Assembly: GCF_024499015.1 (NCBI RefSeq)
Contig: NZ_CP098604.1
Location: 2,542,001-2,606,000 of the forward strand
From: Xanthomonas hortorum pv. pelargonii
GTDB taxonomy: Bacteria; Pseudomonadota; Gammaproteobacteria; Xanthomonadales; Xanthomonadaceae
Direction: 5' to 3'
Length of the DNA: 64,000 nucleotides
Part shown: in pieces, positions 9,021 to 17,872 of the stretch
Layout: every line of letters starts with the position of its first letter
How positions within the stretch are numbered: the stretch's first letter is position 1
Made by a program: the position numbers and the translations under genes
Notes under the pieces: model-generated
Databases searched by the model: none
What the model was told of the DNA's origin: nothing
The model's input: only the letters and a program-made list of their open reading frames with translations

Positions 9021-10199
9021 TCACTCCACGCTGGACGCTACCAGCCGCTGCCACAGCGCGGCGTTGGCCTCGTTGTCCGGTTCCAACGTGGCCAGCACGC
9101 TCAGCGCGTGGTCTTGATGCTCGGCGCCGTGGCGGGCGAGCATGGCCAGCGCGGCGGCCAGCCGGCCGTAACGCAGCGCCATGCCGAGCGAGGTGGCCAG
9201 CAGGGTGGTGTCGTGTTCGGGGCGCTGCTCGTCCAGCGCGGTGCTCAGCGAGGCCGGCAGCTCCCAGGCGGTGGCGATGGTCTTGGCCACCGTGGCGGTG
9301 TGGCGTTCTACCAGGGCGGCGGCCACTTCCAGGCTGTAGGGCAGCGCCGGGCGTTCGGCGTAGGTGTCGCGCAACACACGCAGGATTACCACCGCGCCCA
9401 GGCCCTGCAGCAGGCCGGCCAGCTGCGCCGACAAGGTGTCGCCGCCGCGCTCGCGCATGTAGGCGGCCGCAGCGGTGGCGGTGCGCAGGGCGTAATCCCA
9501 CACCGCCGCCGGCAGGCGCGAGTACAGGCCGCCATCCAGGCTCAGCACTGGCTGCATGACCGCAGCGGCAACGATCTGGCGCACACCCTCGGTACCGATA
9601 TGCACCACCGCCCGTTCCAGGCTTTCCAGCGGGCCGCCTTGCGGGCGATACAGGGCGCTGTTGGCGATGCGCAACAGGTTGGCGGCCAGCGCCGGGTCCT
9701 GCGCGATGATCGCGGCGATGCCGCGGCCGGAGGCATCCGGGTCGTTGACCGCACGCATCAGCTGCGGCAACAGCTGCGGGCGGCGCGGCAACAGCTGCGG
9801 CCGCAGGTCCACGTGTTCGAGCGCGCTGGCCACCGCCGCCAGCACATCGGCCTGCGCGGGATCGACCGGCAGGCTGCCATCGGCCAGCGACGGGGTGGAC
9901 ATCACCGCGGCGTACATGCGCCGCAGCAACGGGCGCATCGGTGGCGGCCCGGACGGCAATGGCTGCGGTGCAGGAGCGGTGTGCGCCTGCGTGTGCGCTT
10001 GCGTCTGCTCGCGCACAGGCGCCAGCTCCGGCGTGACCGCTGGCGCGGCGTGCGGAGTGGGTGCGATAGCCGCGGCAGGCGCGGCAGCTGCGCTGATCGT
10101 TTGGGCACGATGGCGCAGCAGCAGCCAGGCAATGACACCGGCGAGTACCAAGCCGGCAAGGAGTCCGGCAGCAAGCAGCAACACAATCACGGGCGTCAT
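9021..10199 (-). CDS. HDOD-domain membrane-anchored protein
   Basis: A 392-residue protein from MTPVIVLLLAAGLLAGLVLA, an N-terminal membrane anchor. A proline/alanine-rich linker follows (about 30-90, with AHTQAHTAPAPQPLPSGP), then an HDOD domain from about residue 145: LLPQLMRAVNDPDASGRGIA, IIAQDPALAANLLRIANSAL, AVVHIGTEGVRQIVAAAVMQ. HDOD proteins are non-catalytic relatives of HD phosphodiesterases and often act in signalling or cell-cycle control; Xanthomonas GsmR is one example. The start at 10199 gives the membrane anchor directly; the longer frame to 10322 adds unlikely residues. The target is unknown. Confidence 0.8.
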   Translation of the reverse strand: MTPVIVLLLAAGLLAGLVLAGVIAWLLLRHRAQTISAAAAPAAAIAPTPHAAPAVTPELAPVREQTQAHTQAHTAPAPQPLPSGPPPMRPLLRRMYAAVMSTPSLADGSLPVDPAQADVLAAVASALEHVDLRPQLLPRRPQLLPQLMRAVNDPDASGRGIAAIIAQDPALAANLLRIANSALYRPQGGPLESLERAVVHIGTEGVRQIVAAAVMQPVLSLDGGLYSRLPAAVWDYALRTATAAAAYMRERGGDTLSAQLAGLLQGLGAVVILRVLRDTYAERPALPYSLEVAAALVERHTATVAKTIATAWELPASLSTALDEQRPEHDTTLLATSLGMALRYGRLAAALAMLARHGAEHQDHALSVLATLEPDNEANAALWQRLVASSVE

Positions 10200-10425
10200 G
10201 GGAATTTGTCTGAGTAGTGCTGCGACTATCCGCGAAGCCGGTCGCGGCGGCAACGTGGGCGCAAGGAGCTGCTGCAGTGCAGCGATGCATGGCGTGTCTT
10301 CAGATTGACCGCTGCGCTGCACGTCACGCTAACGCAGCGGGGACCACTATGCGTCACCAGCTGTGCAGCCCTAGAGCATCTAGGCAGCTTAAAGGGTGCA
10401 GGCATCCGCAGTTGGACCATCTTTC

Positions 10426-10458
10426 ACGAAGACACCGCGCACTGCGCGGTGTCTTCGT
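10426..10458 (-). terminator. Long perfect hairpin after protease operon
   Basis: A 15-bp perfect stem (ACGAAGACACCGCGC / GCGCGGTGTCTTCGT) with a three-base loop lies 62 bases beyond the emfourin-like stop on the minus strand. The U-rich side (TTTGTGTG) is on the plus side, so on the minus strand it may rather be a stability or attenuation hairpin. Confidence 0.55.
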
Positions 10459-10519
10459 TTGTGTGTGGTGATGGACACGCGCGCTGGTTAGCGGGCACCG
10501 TCATCGCGGCACAGCCGCG

Positions 10520-10831
10520 CTACAGCGTGCCCTGCTTCCACAGCCGCACGATTTCGGCCGGGGCATGTTCTTCGGGAATGCGCAACGGTTCGCTGGCACC
10601 GTCCCAGGCGATGCTGAAATAGCGTCGGTCGCCGCCACCGGCCTGCGGGCGCGGCAGTGCATGCACCAGGCATTGGTCCAGCAAGGTGCGCAGGTGCAGG
10701 CGCTGTGCATCGTCCAGTTCATCCATCACCAGTTGCCGCTCGCGGCGCATGGCCGGGAACGCGGCCACGCCGCCCTCGCGTGCAAGCCGCAGGGTCACGC
10801 CCAACTCTACCGGCGGCCGCTGTGGACTCAC
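10520..10831 (-). CDS. Emfourin-like M4 protease inhibitor
   Basis: A 103-residue protein with start GTG at 10831, overlapping the stop of the upstream M4 protease gene by four bases (GTGA). It contains TLRLAREGGVAAFPAMRRER near the N-terminus and YFSIAWDGASEPLRIPEEHAP near the C-terminus. This pattern (Arg-Glu-Gly-Gly-Phe/Val-Ala near the start, a beta-strand with Pro-Glu-x-His-Ala at the end) fits the small proteins encoded directly after protealysin-type M4 proteases, of which emfourin is a slow tight-binding inhibitor. Translational coupling would keep inhibitor and enzyme in fixed ratio. No signal peptide is present, agreeing with a protease that also lacks one. The assignment rests on gene context and short motifs. 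Confidence 0.75.
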   Translation of the reverse strand: MSPQRPPVELGVTLRLAREGGVAAFPAMRRERQLVMDELDDAQRLHLRTLLDQCLVHALPRPQAGGGDRRYFSIAWDGASEPLRIPEEHAPAEIVRLWKQGTL

Positions 10832-11892
10832 GCCAGCACGCCCACGTCGCGCCAGGCCTGTTGCACGGCGAGTGTCTCCACACTGGTGGCGCCGTAATCG
10901 GCGCTGGCGACAGTGACAGTGAGCGCGGCAAAGGTGGCGAAATCCGCACCCGCAGCTAACTCGCCACCGGTGAGCGTGCGGTACCAGATGCGGCCGGTTG
11001 TCTCCCACGCAGCGCCGCCGATCGCCACCGCAGCGCGATAGAACGCATGATTGGGAATGCCGGAGTTGTAATGCACGCCGCCATCGTCCTCCTGCGTGTT
11101 GACGTAGCCGGCCATGGTGGCCGGTTGCGGATCTTTGCCCAGTGCAGTGTCATCGTACGCGGTGCCGGGCGCCTGCATCGAGCGCAGGCCCACACCGTTG
11201 ATGCCGGGCATCAATAAACCTGCGCCGATGATCCAGTCGGCCTCGCTTGCGCTCTGGCGCAATGTGTACTGCTTGATCAGCACTCCGAACACATCCGAGA
11301 CCGATTCGTTCAATGCACCCGATTGCCCCTGATAAATCAGGTTGGCGCTGCGCTCGGTGACGCCGTGCGTGAGCTCATGGCCGACCACATCGATGGCGAT
11401 GGTGAAGCGGTTGAAGACCTCGCCGTCGCCATCGCCGAACACCATCTGCTCGCCATCCCAAAACGCGTTGTCGTAGCCGCGCTCGTAATGCACGCTGCCG
11501 ATCAACGGCATGCCCGCGCCATCGATCGAGTTGCGCCCGTACACCGTCTGGAAGAAATCATGCGTGGCACCGAGATAGTCATACGCCTCGGTCACTGCCA
11601 CATCGTCGGTGGCTGCAGCGCCTTCGTCGCGCACCAGGGTGCCGGGTAATGCGGTGCCTTGTTGCGCATCGTAAATACGCCGCTGCACCGCTTGCGTGGC
11701 CGGTGCGGCATCCGCGACGAGCGCCTCTGCGCGTGCGAGCAGGCCCCGCGCACGCTGCTGCCGCAAGAACGCGGTGATGTGGCGGGACAGCTGCGCGCAA
11801 TGGCGTGCATGCTCGGGCGCCGCCTGCGCCACATGGTCCAGCAAATACGGCGGCAGAATGCCGGCACGACGCGGGGCGACGGACGCAGACAT
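10828..11892 (-). CDS. M4-family zinc metallopeptidase, protealysin type
   Basis: A 354-residue protein of the thermolysin family: zinc site HELTH at residues 172-176, the downstream glutamate in NESVSD (195-200), and the DGGVHYNSGIPNHAFY substrate/catalytic histidine loop near 280. The N-terminus has a short propeptide (PPYLLDHVAQAAPEHARHC, about 14-32) without a signal peptide, as in protealysin; classical thermolysin precursors have a long FTP propeptide. It is therefore probably cytoplasmic at first or exported by a non-Sec route. The gene overlaps the inhibitor gene that follows. The start ATG at 11892 gives the usual MSASVAPRR beginning. Confidence 0.92.
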   Translation of the reverse strand: MSASVAPRRAGILPPYLLDHVAQAAPEHARHCAQLSRHITAFLRQQRARGLLARAEALVADAAPATQAVQRRIYDAQQGTALPGTLVRDEGAAATDDVAVTEAYDYLGATHDFFQTVYGRNSIDGAGMPLIGSVHYERGYDNAFWDGEQMVFGDGDGEVFNRFTIAIDVVGHELTHGVTERSANLIYQGQSGALNESVSDVFGVLIKQYTLRQSASEADWIIGAGLLMPGINGVGLRSMQAPGTAYDDTALGKDPQPATMAGYVNTQEDDGGVHYNSGIPNHAFYRAAVAIGGAAWETTGRIWYRTLTGGELAAGADFATFAALTVTVASADYGATSVETLAVQQAWRDVGVLA

Positions 11893-12002
11893 AAGCGGTC
11901 TCCACAGTGGGATGCGCTCGCGACTATGCCCAGGCCTGGTTTAGGAAAACGTTAGGCCGGCCCGGATCACACGCCTGTGGCGTGTTGCGATAGGTCTGGC
12001 GT

Positions 12003-12659
12003 TCATTCCAGCTGCGCCAATGCCTGCTGGATCGGCGTCTGCCCATCGATGAAGCCGACAGTCTTGCCGATGGTGGCCGGTGTTGCCAATGCCGCCGCGA
12101 TCACCTGCGCCACGTTGCCGCGCGAGACGCCACCGTCGGCATCGCCGCCCGGGTCGCGGGTGATGCGGCCCGTTGGCGCCTCCTGGGTCAGTCGTCCCGG
12201 CCCCAGCACGGTCCAGTCCAGCGTGGTATCGCGCAGATGTGCATCGGCGGCGGCCTTGGCCTGCGCGTAGGCGAAGAAGCCATCGTCCGGCCCGATGCCG
12301 TGTTCCAGGCCGGCACCGAGATAGGACACCATCACGTAACGGCGCACGCGCGCCTGTTCGGCGGCATGCATCGAACGGATTGCCGCATCGCGATCCACCG
12401 CATAGGTGCGCGCTGCATCGCCACCGCCGGCGCCGGCCGACCACACCACCGCATCGTGGGCGGAGAACGCAGCGGCAATCGCATCGGTATCGGCGTGTTC
12501 GATGTCGAACAGCAACGGCGTGGCGCCATCGGCAATCACATCGTCGGTGTGCTCGGGATTGCGGAACAACGCAGTCACTTGATGCCCACCGCGCACCAAT
12601 AGCGGAGTAAGCAAACGCGCGACCTTGCCATGGCCGCCAATCAACACGATACGAGACAT
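12003..12659 (-). CDS. NAD(P)-binding atypical SDR-type protein
   Basis: A 218-residue protein from MSRIVLIGGHGKVARLL: the GGHGKVA turn is the Rossmann dinucleotide-binding loop of atypical short-chain reductases (NmrA/YwnB group). Further family marks are VTALFRNPEHTDD (nucleotide selection), AVVWSAGAGGGD, VMVSYLGAG and the FFAYAQAKAAAD helix, where the usual Tyr-x3-Lys region is altered to YAQAK. Members act as NAD(P)H sensors or flavin/quinone reductases; no substrate is evident. The start at 12659 is preferred because the ORF extension to 12686 does not match the fold. It is transcribed alone toward the M4 gene. Confidence 0.85.
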   Translation of the reverse strand: MSRIVLIGGHGKVARLLTPLLVRGGHQVTALFRNPEHTDDVIADGATPLLFDIEHADTDAIAAAFSAHDAVVWSAGAGGGDAARTYAVDRDAAIRSMHAAEQARVRRYVMVSYLGAGLEHGIGPDDGFFAYAQAKAAADAHLRDTTLDWTVLGPGRLTQEAPTGRITRDPGGDADGGVSRGNVAQVIAAALATPATIGKTVGFIDGQTPIQQALAQLE

Positions 12660-12901
12660 CCACCACTCCAACACGGCGCACCGCAAGGGCGCGGAATGCC
12701 ACCATCCTCGCTAATGCGGTGCTAAGGCGGTGTTATCGCAGCGGCATACGCGCATCGATCTTTGGCATCCATCCAACTCGCGTTGCCTGCTGCGTGCAAT
12801 GCATCGGCAGCCATCGAGACAGCGCTAAAAATGCACAAGGCGCAATGACCGCAGTGATCGCATCTGGGACACTATGCGGCCCCTGTGTGTGCGAAATGCC
12901 G

Positions 12902-13348
12902 ATGACCACCTCCCCTGATTTGCGTCCACGCGTTGGATGTGGCGCCTTCATCCGCCGTGCCGATGGCCACTTGCTGCTGGTGCAACGCGGGCGTGCGCCG
13001 GAGCAAGGCCATTGGGGCTTGCCAGGTGGCAAAGTGGACTGGATGGAAACCGTCGAAAACGCCGTGGTGCGCGAAGTGCTGGAAGAAACCGGCCTGCATG
13101 TGCACCTGCAACGCGTGCTGTGCATCGTCAGCTACTTCGAGCCGGATCTGACGCCACCGGAGCATTGGGTCGCGCCGGTGTATCTGGCCGCCATCCAAGG
13201 CAGCGAACACGCCGTGCGGCGCGAGCCTGAGGCAATCCTCGCTATCGGTTGGTTCGCGCTGGACGCACTGCCATCGCCGCTGACCACCTCCACGGTGCAG
13301 GCATTGCAGCATCTGCACGCGCAAGGCCTGCCGGCCTCTACAGGCTGA
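12902..13348 (+). CDS. Nudix hydrolase
   Basis: A 148-residue protein with a complete Nudix box: Gly43-x5-Glu49-x7-Arg57-Glu58-Val-Leu-Glu61-Glu62-Thr-Gly64 (within GGKVDWMETVENAVVREVL). It is preceded by VGCGAFIRRADGHLLLVQRG, typical of ADP-ribose or nucleotide-sugar pyrophosphatases of the NUDT1/MutT-like group. Such enzymes cut nucleoside diphosphates linked to another moiety, using Mg2+. The start could be 12896 or 12902, and both are possible; no strong ribosome binding site decides it. It is followed after 65 bases by the esterase gene on the same strand. Confidence 0.9.
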   Translation: MTTSPDLRPRVGCGAFIRRADGHLLLVQRGRAPEQGHWGLPGGKVDWMETVENAVVREVLEETGLHVHLQRVLCIVSYFEPDLTPPEHWVAPVYLAAIQGSEHAVRREPEAILAIGWFALDALPSPLTTSTVQALQHLHAQGLPASTG

Positions 13349-13413
13349 GTGCGGCAGGTCATCGCACCTGTCTGGCGTTATCCTCGCCGGCTGACTGCCT
13401 GGGAGGGCAACGC

Positions 13414-14553
13414 ATGGCACAACATTGCTGGACACGAACGGTTGTTTTGCTGCTGATCGGCAGCGTAGGCATTGCATACGCGGCAGCGGCAGAGACGGCA
13501 CAACCCGCTGCTGCAACCGCACAGGACGGCATCCGGCATGTGAGTGCATTCGCGCTGCCGGTCTCTGAGTATCTGAGCCCGGAGGCACGTGCGCATGTGG
13601 CTGCAGAGGTCGCGCGCGTCGATCCGTTGGCCAAGGCCGACAACGCCACTCTGCTGACGCAATTGCCCAGCATCCGCGCCGACACCGAACGCTGGGCCAA
13701 AGGGGTGATCGCGCAGCTGCGCACGCGCTACGCGGTGGAGATCACGCCCGAGACCTGGAACGGCGTGCCGGTGTTGCGGGTGGAGCCACGCACGCGCACA
13801 CCCGAACAGGCAAAGCGTTTGCTGATCGAGCTGCATGGCGGCGGATTCGTGATGGGTAGCGCTGCCTCGTTCGGCCTGATGGAAGCCATCCCGATCGCGG
13901 CGATGACCGGCATGAGCGTGGTTGCGGTGGACTACCGAATGGGTCCGGAGCATCGCTTCCCGGCAGCCAGCGAAGATGTGGCGACGGTGTATCGCGCCGC
14001 GCTCAAGAAGACCTACGCACCGGAGCGTATCGGCATCTTCGGCTGCTCGGCCGGCGGTGTGCTCACCGGCGAGTCGCTGGCATGGTTTGCCAAGGAGCGC
14101 CTGCCGATGCCGGCGGCGGCAGGCATGTTCTGCGCCGCTGGCGATGCGCGTTATCGCGGCGATTCGCGTGTGGTGGTCGCCGCGGTGAACGATGCCTTGC
14201 TGCCGGACAAGGCCGGGGCGCTGCCGATCATGGAAGACCTGTATTACGGCGAGAACGTGGACTTCCGCGACCCGCTGGTGTCGCCGGTGTTCTCCGATGC
14301 GGTGCTGCGCCAGTTTCCGCCGACCTTGTTTCTCACCGCCACGCGTGCGGCCGAGCTGAGCGCCACGGCCTATACGCATGCGCGGCTGGTGGATCTGGGT
14401 CGCGAATCGGACTTGCACGTCTGGGACGGGCTGGGCCACGGTTTCCACCTCACCGAGACACTGCCGGAAAGCCAGCAGGCGCTGCGGGTCACTGCACGCT
14501 TCTTCAGCAAGCATCTGGGCCTGCCACCACCGGCATTGGCCGCGCCACACTAA
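13414..14553 (+). CDS. Secreted alpha/beta hydrolase of the HSL type with altered acid residue
   Basis: A 379-residue protein with a signal peptide (TVVLLLIGSVGIAYAAAAET). It has the oxyanion motif HGGG (141-144), nucleophile elbow GCSAGG (Ser212), GPEHRFPAA, and the catalytic histidine in GLGHGF (His342). In hormone-sensitive-lipase-type esterases the acid residue usually sits in a Thr-Arg-Asp turn near position 312; here the text reads LTATRAAELS, with Ala in that place. The enzyme may use another acid or be impaired. The start at 13414 is preceded by GGGAGG. A periplasmic or secreted carboxylesterase is expected. Confidence 0.85.
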   Translation: MAQHCWTRTVVLLLIGSVGIAYAAAAETAQPAAATAQDGIRHVSAFALPVSEYLSPEARAHVAAEVARVDPLAKADNATLLTQLPSIRADTERWAKGVIAQLRTRYAVEITPETWNGVPVLRVEPRTRTPEQAKRLLIELHGGGFVMGSAASFGLMEAIPIAAMTGMSVVAVDYRMGPEHRFPAASEDVATVYRAALKKTYAPERIGIFGCSAGGVLTGESLAWFAKERLPMPAAAGMFCAAGDARYRGDSRVVVAAVNDALLPDKAGALPIMEDLYYGENVDFRDPLVSPVFSDAVLRQFPPTLFLTATRAAELSATAYTHARLVDLGRESDLHVWDGLGHGFHLTETLPESQQALRVTARFFSKHLGLPPPALAAPH

Positions 14554-14655
14554 CGCCACGCTGACATCGACTAGGCACCGCGCTTACATCTTCTCGCCTA
14601 GGTTGAGATGCACCGGTACTGCACTTGCAGTGCCGACATTGATCAGGAGAGTCGG

Positions 14656-15054
14656 ATGAGTCTGCAAATTCCTCAGGGTGCACTGGTGGTTGTGGCCGAT
14701 GGCGGCGAAGCACGTTGGTTCACCAACACCGGCAACGAAGCCAAGGTGGTGCTGCGTCAGCACGCGCGCACCGATGTGCAGAACGTCGATGACGACGGCC
14801 CGGCCGGCAAGGCGCCGCAGGATCTGAGCAACGCGGATCTGGACGAAATGACCTTCGCCAAGCAGTTGTCGCATGCCTTGAACGATGGCGCGCTGAAGCA
14901 CGAATACACGCATCTGGTGCTGGTGGCCGACCCGACCACGTTGGGCCGCGTGCGCCCGTTGCTGCACAAGGAAACACAGCAGCGCCTGGTGGGCGATCTG
15001 GCCAAAGACCTCACCAATCTGCCGCTGGAAGACATCCAGCGCGCGCTGTCCTGA
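14656..15054 (+). CDS. Host-attachment family protein
   Basis: A 132-residue protein from MSLQIPQGALVVVADGGEAR, then WFTNTGNEAKVVLRQHARTD, DDMTFAK-like central helix and a C-terminal TLGRVRPLLHKETQQRLVGD, with KDLTNLPLEDIQRAL at the end. This matches the family annotated as required for attachment to host cells (PF10116), related to eRF1-like folds; the molecular activity is unsettled. The start at 14656 has GAGAG eight bases upstream. It is followed closely by the thioredoxin-like gene, so the two may be co-transcribed. Confidence 0.85.
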   Translation: MSLQIPQGALVVVADGGEARWFTNTGNEAKVVLRQHARTDVQNVDDDGPAGKAPQDLSNADLDEMTFAKQLSHALNDGALKHEYTHLVLVADPTTLGRVRPLLHKETQQRLVGDLAKDLTNLPLEDIQRALS

Positions 15055-15072
15055 TAGCGGAGCACGCGCGCG

Positions 15073-15417
15073 ATGGGGTTTGTTCGCGAGTACGCCACGC
15101 ACGCACCCGAGCGCAGCGAGGTGGATGCACATGCCGGGCTGCAGGTGCTGGAATTCGGCACCGATTGGTGCGGTCACTGCATGGCCGCCCAGCCGCTATT
15201 GCAAAAACTGCTGGGTGGTTTCGAGGCGGTGGATTACCGCAAGTTCGAAGATGGAAAAGGGCGGCCGCTTGGCCGCTCTTTTCGCGTGAAGTTATGGCCA
15301 ACCATGATCCTGCTGCGCGATGGCGAAGAACTCGCGCGCGCAGTGCGCCCGCAGACGCGCGAGGATTTACTGCCGTTGTTGGCAGTGCTGGGTGAGCCTG
15401 CGATTCAGAGCGGCTGA
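15073..15417 (+). CDS. Thioredoxin-like protein
   Basis: A 114-residue thioredoxin fold with the active site WCGHC (Cys33, Cys36) in LEFGTDWCGHCMAAQPLL, then LWPTMILLRDGEELARAV, which provides the cis-Pro loop. There is no signal peptide, so it is a cytosolic disulfide reductase-type protein. The Gly-His dipeptide between the cysteines is more like protein disulfide isomerases than classical thioredoxin (Gly-Pro). The stop codon TGA lies inside the repeat word CAGAGCGGCTGACAAAAC (15406-15423), which resembles the end of the MITE-like element at 55.2 kb, so the last residues may come from that sequence. Confidence 0.88.
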   Translation: MGFVREYATHAPERSEVDAHAGLQVLEFGTDWCGHCMAAQPLLQKLLGGFEAVDYRKFEDGKGRPLGRSFRVKLWPTMILLRDGEELARAVRPQTREDLLPLLAVLGEPAIQSG

Positions 15418-15742
15418 CAAAACTGCTGCGCTCACTGCAAGGTGGGCGCGGCTGTCGCTGTATGCGCTGAAACGCCTTGAAAACAGGGCGTTTTGGCAAA
15501 GCTCCGCCCTCGCGCCTGCAGCGATCTGCACGCTGTAGTAACATGTGCGGCTGATCAAGCCCCTGGGCACTTGCCCACCCCTTGGTCGTCTGTCCCGCAG
15601 CGTCGCTGAGTTTTCGCGGCCGTCCGGGAATGCCTCCGGTGTCATCCCCTGCATGTGCGTTTGCCATGCGCGCGCGATGTGCTGTGTCCTGTGCGTTGCC
15701 AGGGCGAGTGGGCAGCGATGGCCGCACATGGAGACCAAACAT
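15418..15742. other. Intergenic before MFS gene
   Basis: About 325 bases. It starts with the repeat word AGAGCGGCTGACAAAAC at the thioredoxin stop. Beyond that no gene or clear promoter was identified. A GGAGA ribosome binding site for the MFS gene is at its end. Confidence 0.45.
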
Positions 15743-17233
15743 ATGCACGACACGCGCGCGATTGCCTCGCACTTCGGTTGGTTCAAGCGCCGCCGCCAAC
15801 TGCAACTGGACGAAGTCACCGTGGTCGACCGCCCGATGCTGCGCAAGGCCGTGGGTGCGGCCGCACTGGGCAATGCGATGGAGTGGTTCGACTTCGGCGT
15901 GTACGGCTATCTGGCGGTGACGCTGGGGCAGGTGTTCTTCCCCGCGAGCAATCCTACCGCGCAGTTGATTGCGACCTTTGCCACGTTCACCGTCGCGTTT
16001 TTGGTGCGGCCGATCGGCGGGCTGGTGTTCGGCCCGCTCGGCGACCGCTACGGGCGGCAGAAAGTGCTGGCGGCCACCATGATCCTGATGGCGCTGGGCA
16101 CCTTCAGCATCGGCTTGATTCCGTCCCACGCGACCATCGGCGTGTGGGCGCCGGTGTTGCTGCTGTTGGCGCGGCTGCTGCAAGGTTTTTCCACCGGGGG
16201 CGAATACGGCGGGGCAGCGACCTTCATTGCCGAATATGCCACCGACCGCAATCGCGGCTTGATGGGCAGCTGGCTGGAATTCGGCACGCTGGGCGGTTAC
16301 ATCGCCGGTGCCGCCACGGTGACCGCATTGCACATGGCCTTGAACCAGGCGCAGATGCTCGATTGGGGCTGGCGCATCCCGTTTCTGGTCGCCGGCCCGT
16401 TGGGGTTGCTGGGCCTGTACATGCGCATGAAACTGGAAGAAACCCCGGCGTTTCGTGCCTATACCGCGCAATCGGAACAGCGCGAACGGCAAACCGCAGG
16501 GCAAGGCCTGCTCACGCTGCTGCGCCTGCATTGGCCGCAGTTGCTCAAGTGCGTTGGGCTGGTGCTGGTGTTCAACGTTACCGACTACATGTTGCTGACC
16601 TACATGCCCAGCTACCTCAGCGTCACCATGGGCTATGCCGAGAGCAAGGGACTGTTGCTGATTATTCTGGTGATGCTGGTGATGATGCCGCTCAACATCG
16701 TCGGCGGCCTGTTCAGCGACAAGCTGGGCCGCCGCCCGATGATCATCGGTGCCTGCATTGCCTTGTTCGTGTTGGCGATCCCGTGCCTGCTGCTGATCGG
16801 CAGCGGCCACGATGGGCTGATCTTCGCCGGGCTGATGCTGCTCGGCCTGGCGCTGGTGTGCTTCACCAGTTCGATGCCCTCCACGTTGCCGGCGCTGTTC
16901 TACACACCGGTGCGCTACAGCGCGCTGTCGATCGGCTTCAACGTCTCGGTGTCGTTGTTCGGCGGTACCACGCCATTGGTCACCGCCTGGCTAGTGGAGC
17001 GCACCGGCGACCCGCTGGTGCCGGCGTACTACCTGATGGGCGCGGCTGCGATCGGGTTGGTGACCATGTTGTTCGTACGCGAAACCGCCGGCTTGCCGTT
17101 GCGTGGCTCACCGCCGGCCGTGGCCACCGATGCCGAAGCACGCGCGCTGTTGCAGGCCGATAGCCCGGTGACGGTGGATGCACAGCTGCCACTGCGTCCC
17201 GTGCCCTCCATGGGCCAGCCGCGCACGGCGTAA
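15743..17233 (+). CDS. MFS metabolite/proline-betaine-type transporter (MHS family)
   Basis: About 496 residues from MHDTRAIASHFGWFKRRR. It is a twelve-helix major facilitator of the metabolite:H+ symporter group: GNAMEWFDFGVYGYLAV in helix 1, GPLGDRYGRQKVLAATMIL in the 2-3 loop, GFSTGGEYGGAATFIAEYA in helix 4-5, and GGLFSDKLGRRPMIIGA repeated in the second half. This is the ProP/KgtP/citrate family, importing osmolytes or carboxylates with protons; the substrate is not decided by sequence. The start at 15743 was chosen because GGAGA lies eight bases upstream; 15728 is an alternative. The C-terminal tail of about 45 residues is hydrophilic. Confidence 0.9.
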   Translation: MHDTRAIASHFGWFKRRRQLQLDEVTVVDRPMLRKAVGAAALGNAMEWFDFGVYGYLAVTLGQVFFPASNPTAQLIATFATFTVAFLVRPIGGLVFGPLGDRYGRQKVLAATMILMALGTFSIGLIPSHATIGVWAPVLLLLARLLQGFSTGGEYGGAATFIAEYATDRNRGLMGSWLEFGTLGGYIAGAATVTALHMALNQAQMLDWGWRIPFLVAGPLGLLGLYMRMKLEETPAFRAYTAQSEQRERQTAGQGLLTLLRLHWPQLLKCVGLVLVFNVTDYMLLTYMPSYLSVTMGYAESKGLLLIILVMLVMMPLNIVGGLFSDKLGRRPMIIGACIALFVLAIPCLLLIGSGHDGLIFAGLMLLGLALVCFTSSMPSTLPALFYTPVRYSALSIGFNVSVSLFGGTTPLVTAWLVERTGDPLVPAYYLMGAAAIGLVTMLFVRETAGLPLRGSPPAVATDAEARALLQADSPVTVDAQLPLRPVPSMGQPRTA

Positions 17234-17275
17234 GCGGGCTCGGCGCGGCGTGGATGCGCGTGATGCGCATTGGGC

Positions 17276-17725
17276 TCAGTGCACGTTGGGCGCAAGCATG
17301 TCGGCCGAGGGCATGCCTTCGCCGGTTTCCACATAGCGTTTGAGGCTGCTGCCCAGGAAGAAGCGCCAGCCGCGCGCGCATGCCTCCTTGCATGGCGATT
17401 CGCGATAACCGGACTGGACGAACTCCACCTGCGTGCCCTGGCTGGTGGAGTGCAGCTCGAAGCGCATCACGGTGCCTTTCCATGCATCCGAATCGAGCAT
17501 GTTGGAGTCGTGGCAACGCCAGCACACCAGCCGATGGTCGGCGCCGTCGTCGATGCTCAACTCCACCCGCCAGCCCTGACGGCTCCAGTCCAGCCGCACC
17601 CGGTCGTTGACCAGGCTCACTTCGCGCGTCCACCAGCGGGCCAGCTGCATTGGCTCGGACAGCGCAGCGGAAACCACTTCCGGCGCGGCGGCAATGACGA
17701 TGCTGTGGCGGATCTCACGATTCAT
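17276..17725 (-). CDS. SRPBCC (START/AHSA1-like) domain protein
   Basis: A 149-residue protein from MNREIRHSIVIAAAPEVVSA, the start of a helix-grip fold, with LARWWTREVSLVNDRVRLDW, GTVMRFELHSTSQGTQVEFV and the C-terminal helix ARGWRFFLGSSLKRYVETGE. These are marks of AHSA1/polyketide-cyclase-like SRPBCC proteins that bind hydrophobic ligands. The start at 17725 was chosen because homology begins there; the longer frame to 17968 reads through the intergenic region of the divergent EcsC gene. The ligand is unknown. Confidence 0.85.
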   Translation of the reverse strand: MNREIRHSIVIAAAPEVVSAALSEPMQLARWWTREVSLVNDRVRLDWSRQGWRVELSIDDGADHRLVCWRCHDSNMLDSDAWKGTVMRFELHSTSQGTQVEFVQSGYRESPCKEACARGWRFFLGSSLKRYVETGEGMPSADMLAPNVH

Positions 17726-17872
17726 CGGGTGGGCATTCGCAGCGTAGATCCCGATGATCGCGCATTTTGTAGGCCAATTGCAGGATTGTCTTGGCACTGC
17801 ACAGTTCGCTCGTCTAACGCTCACATGGCGCTGGGTACCATCGGGGCGGACCCCTAACGACGAAGAACAGGC

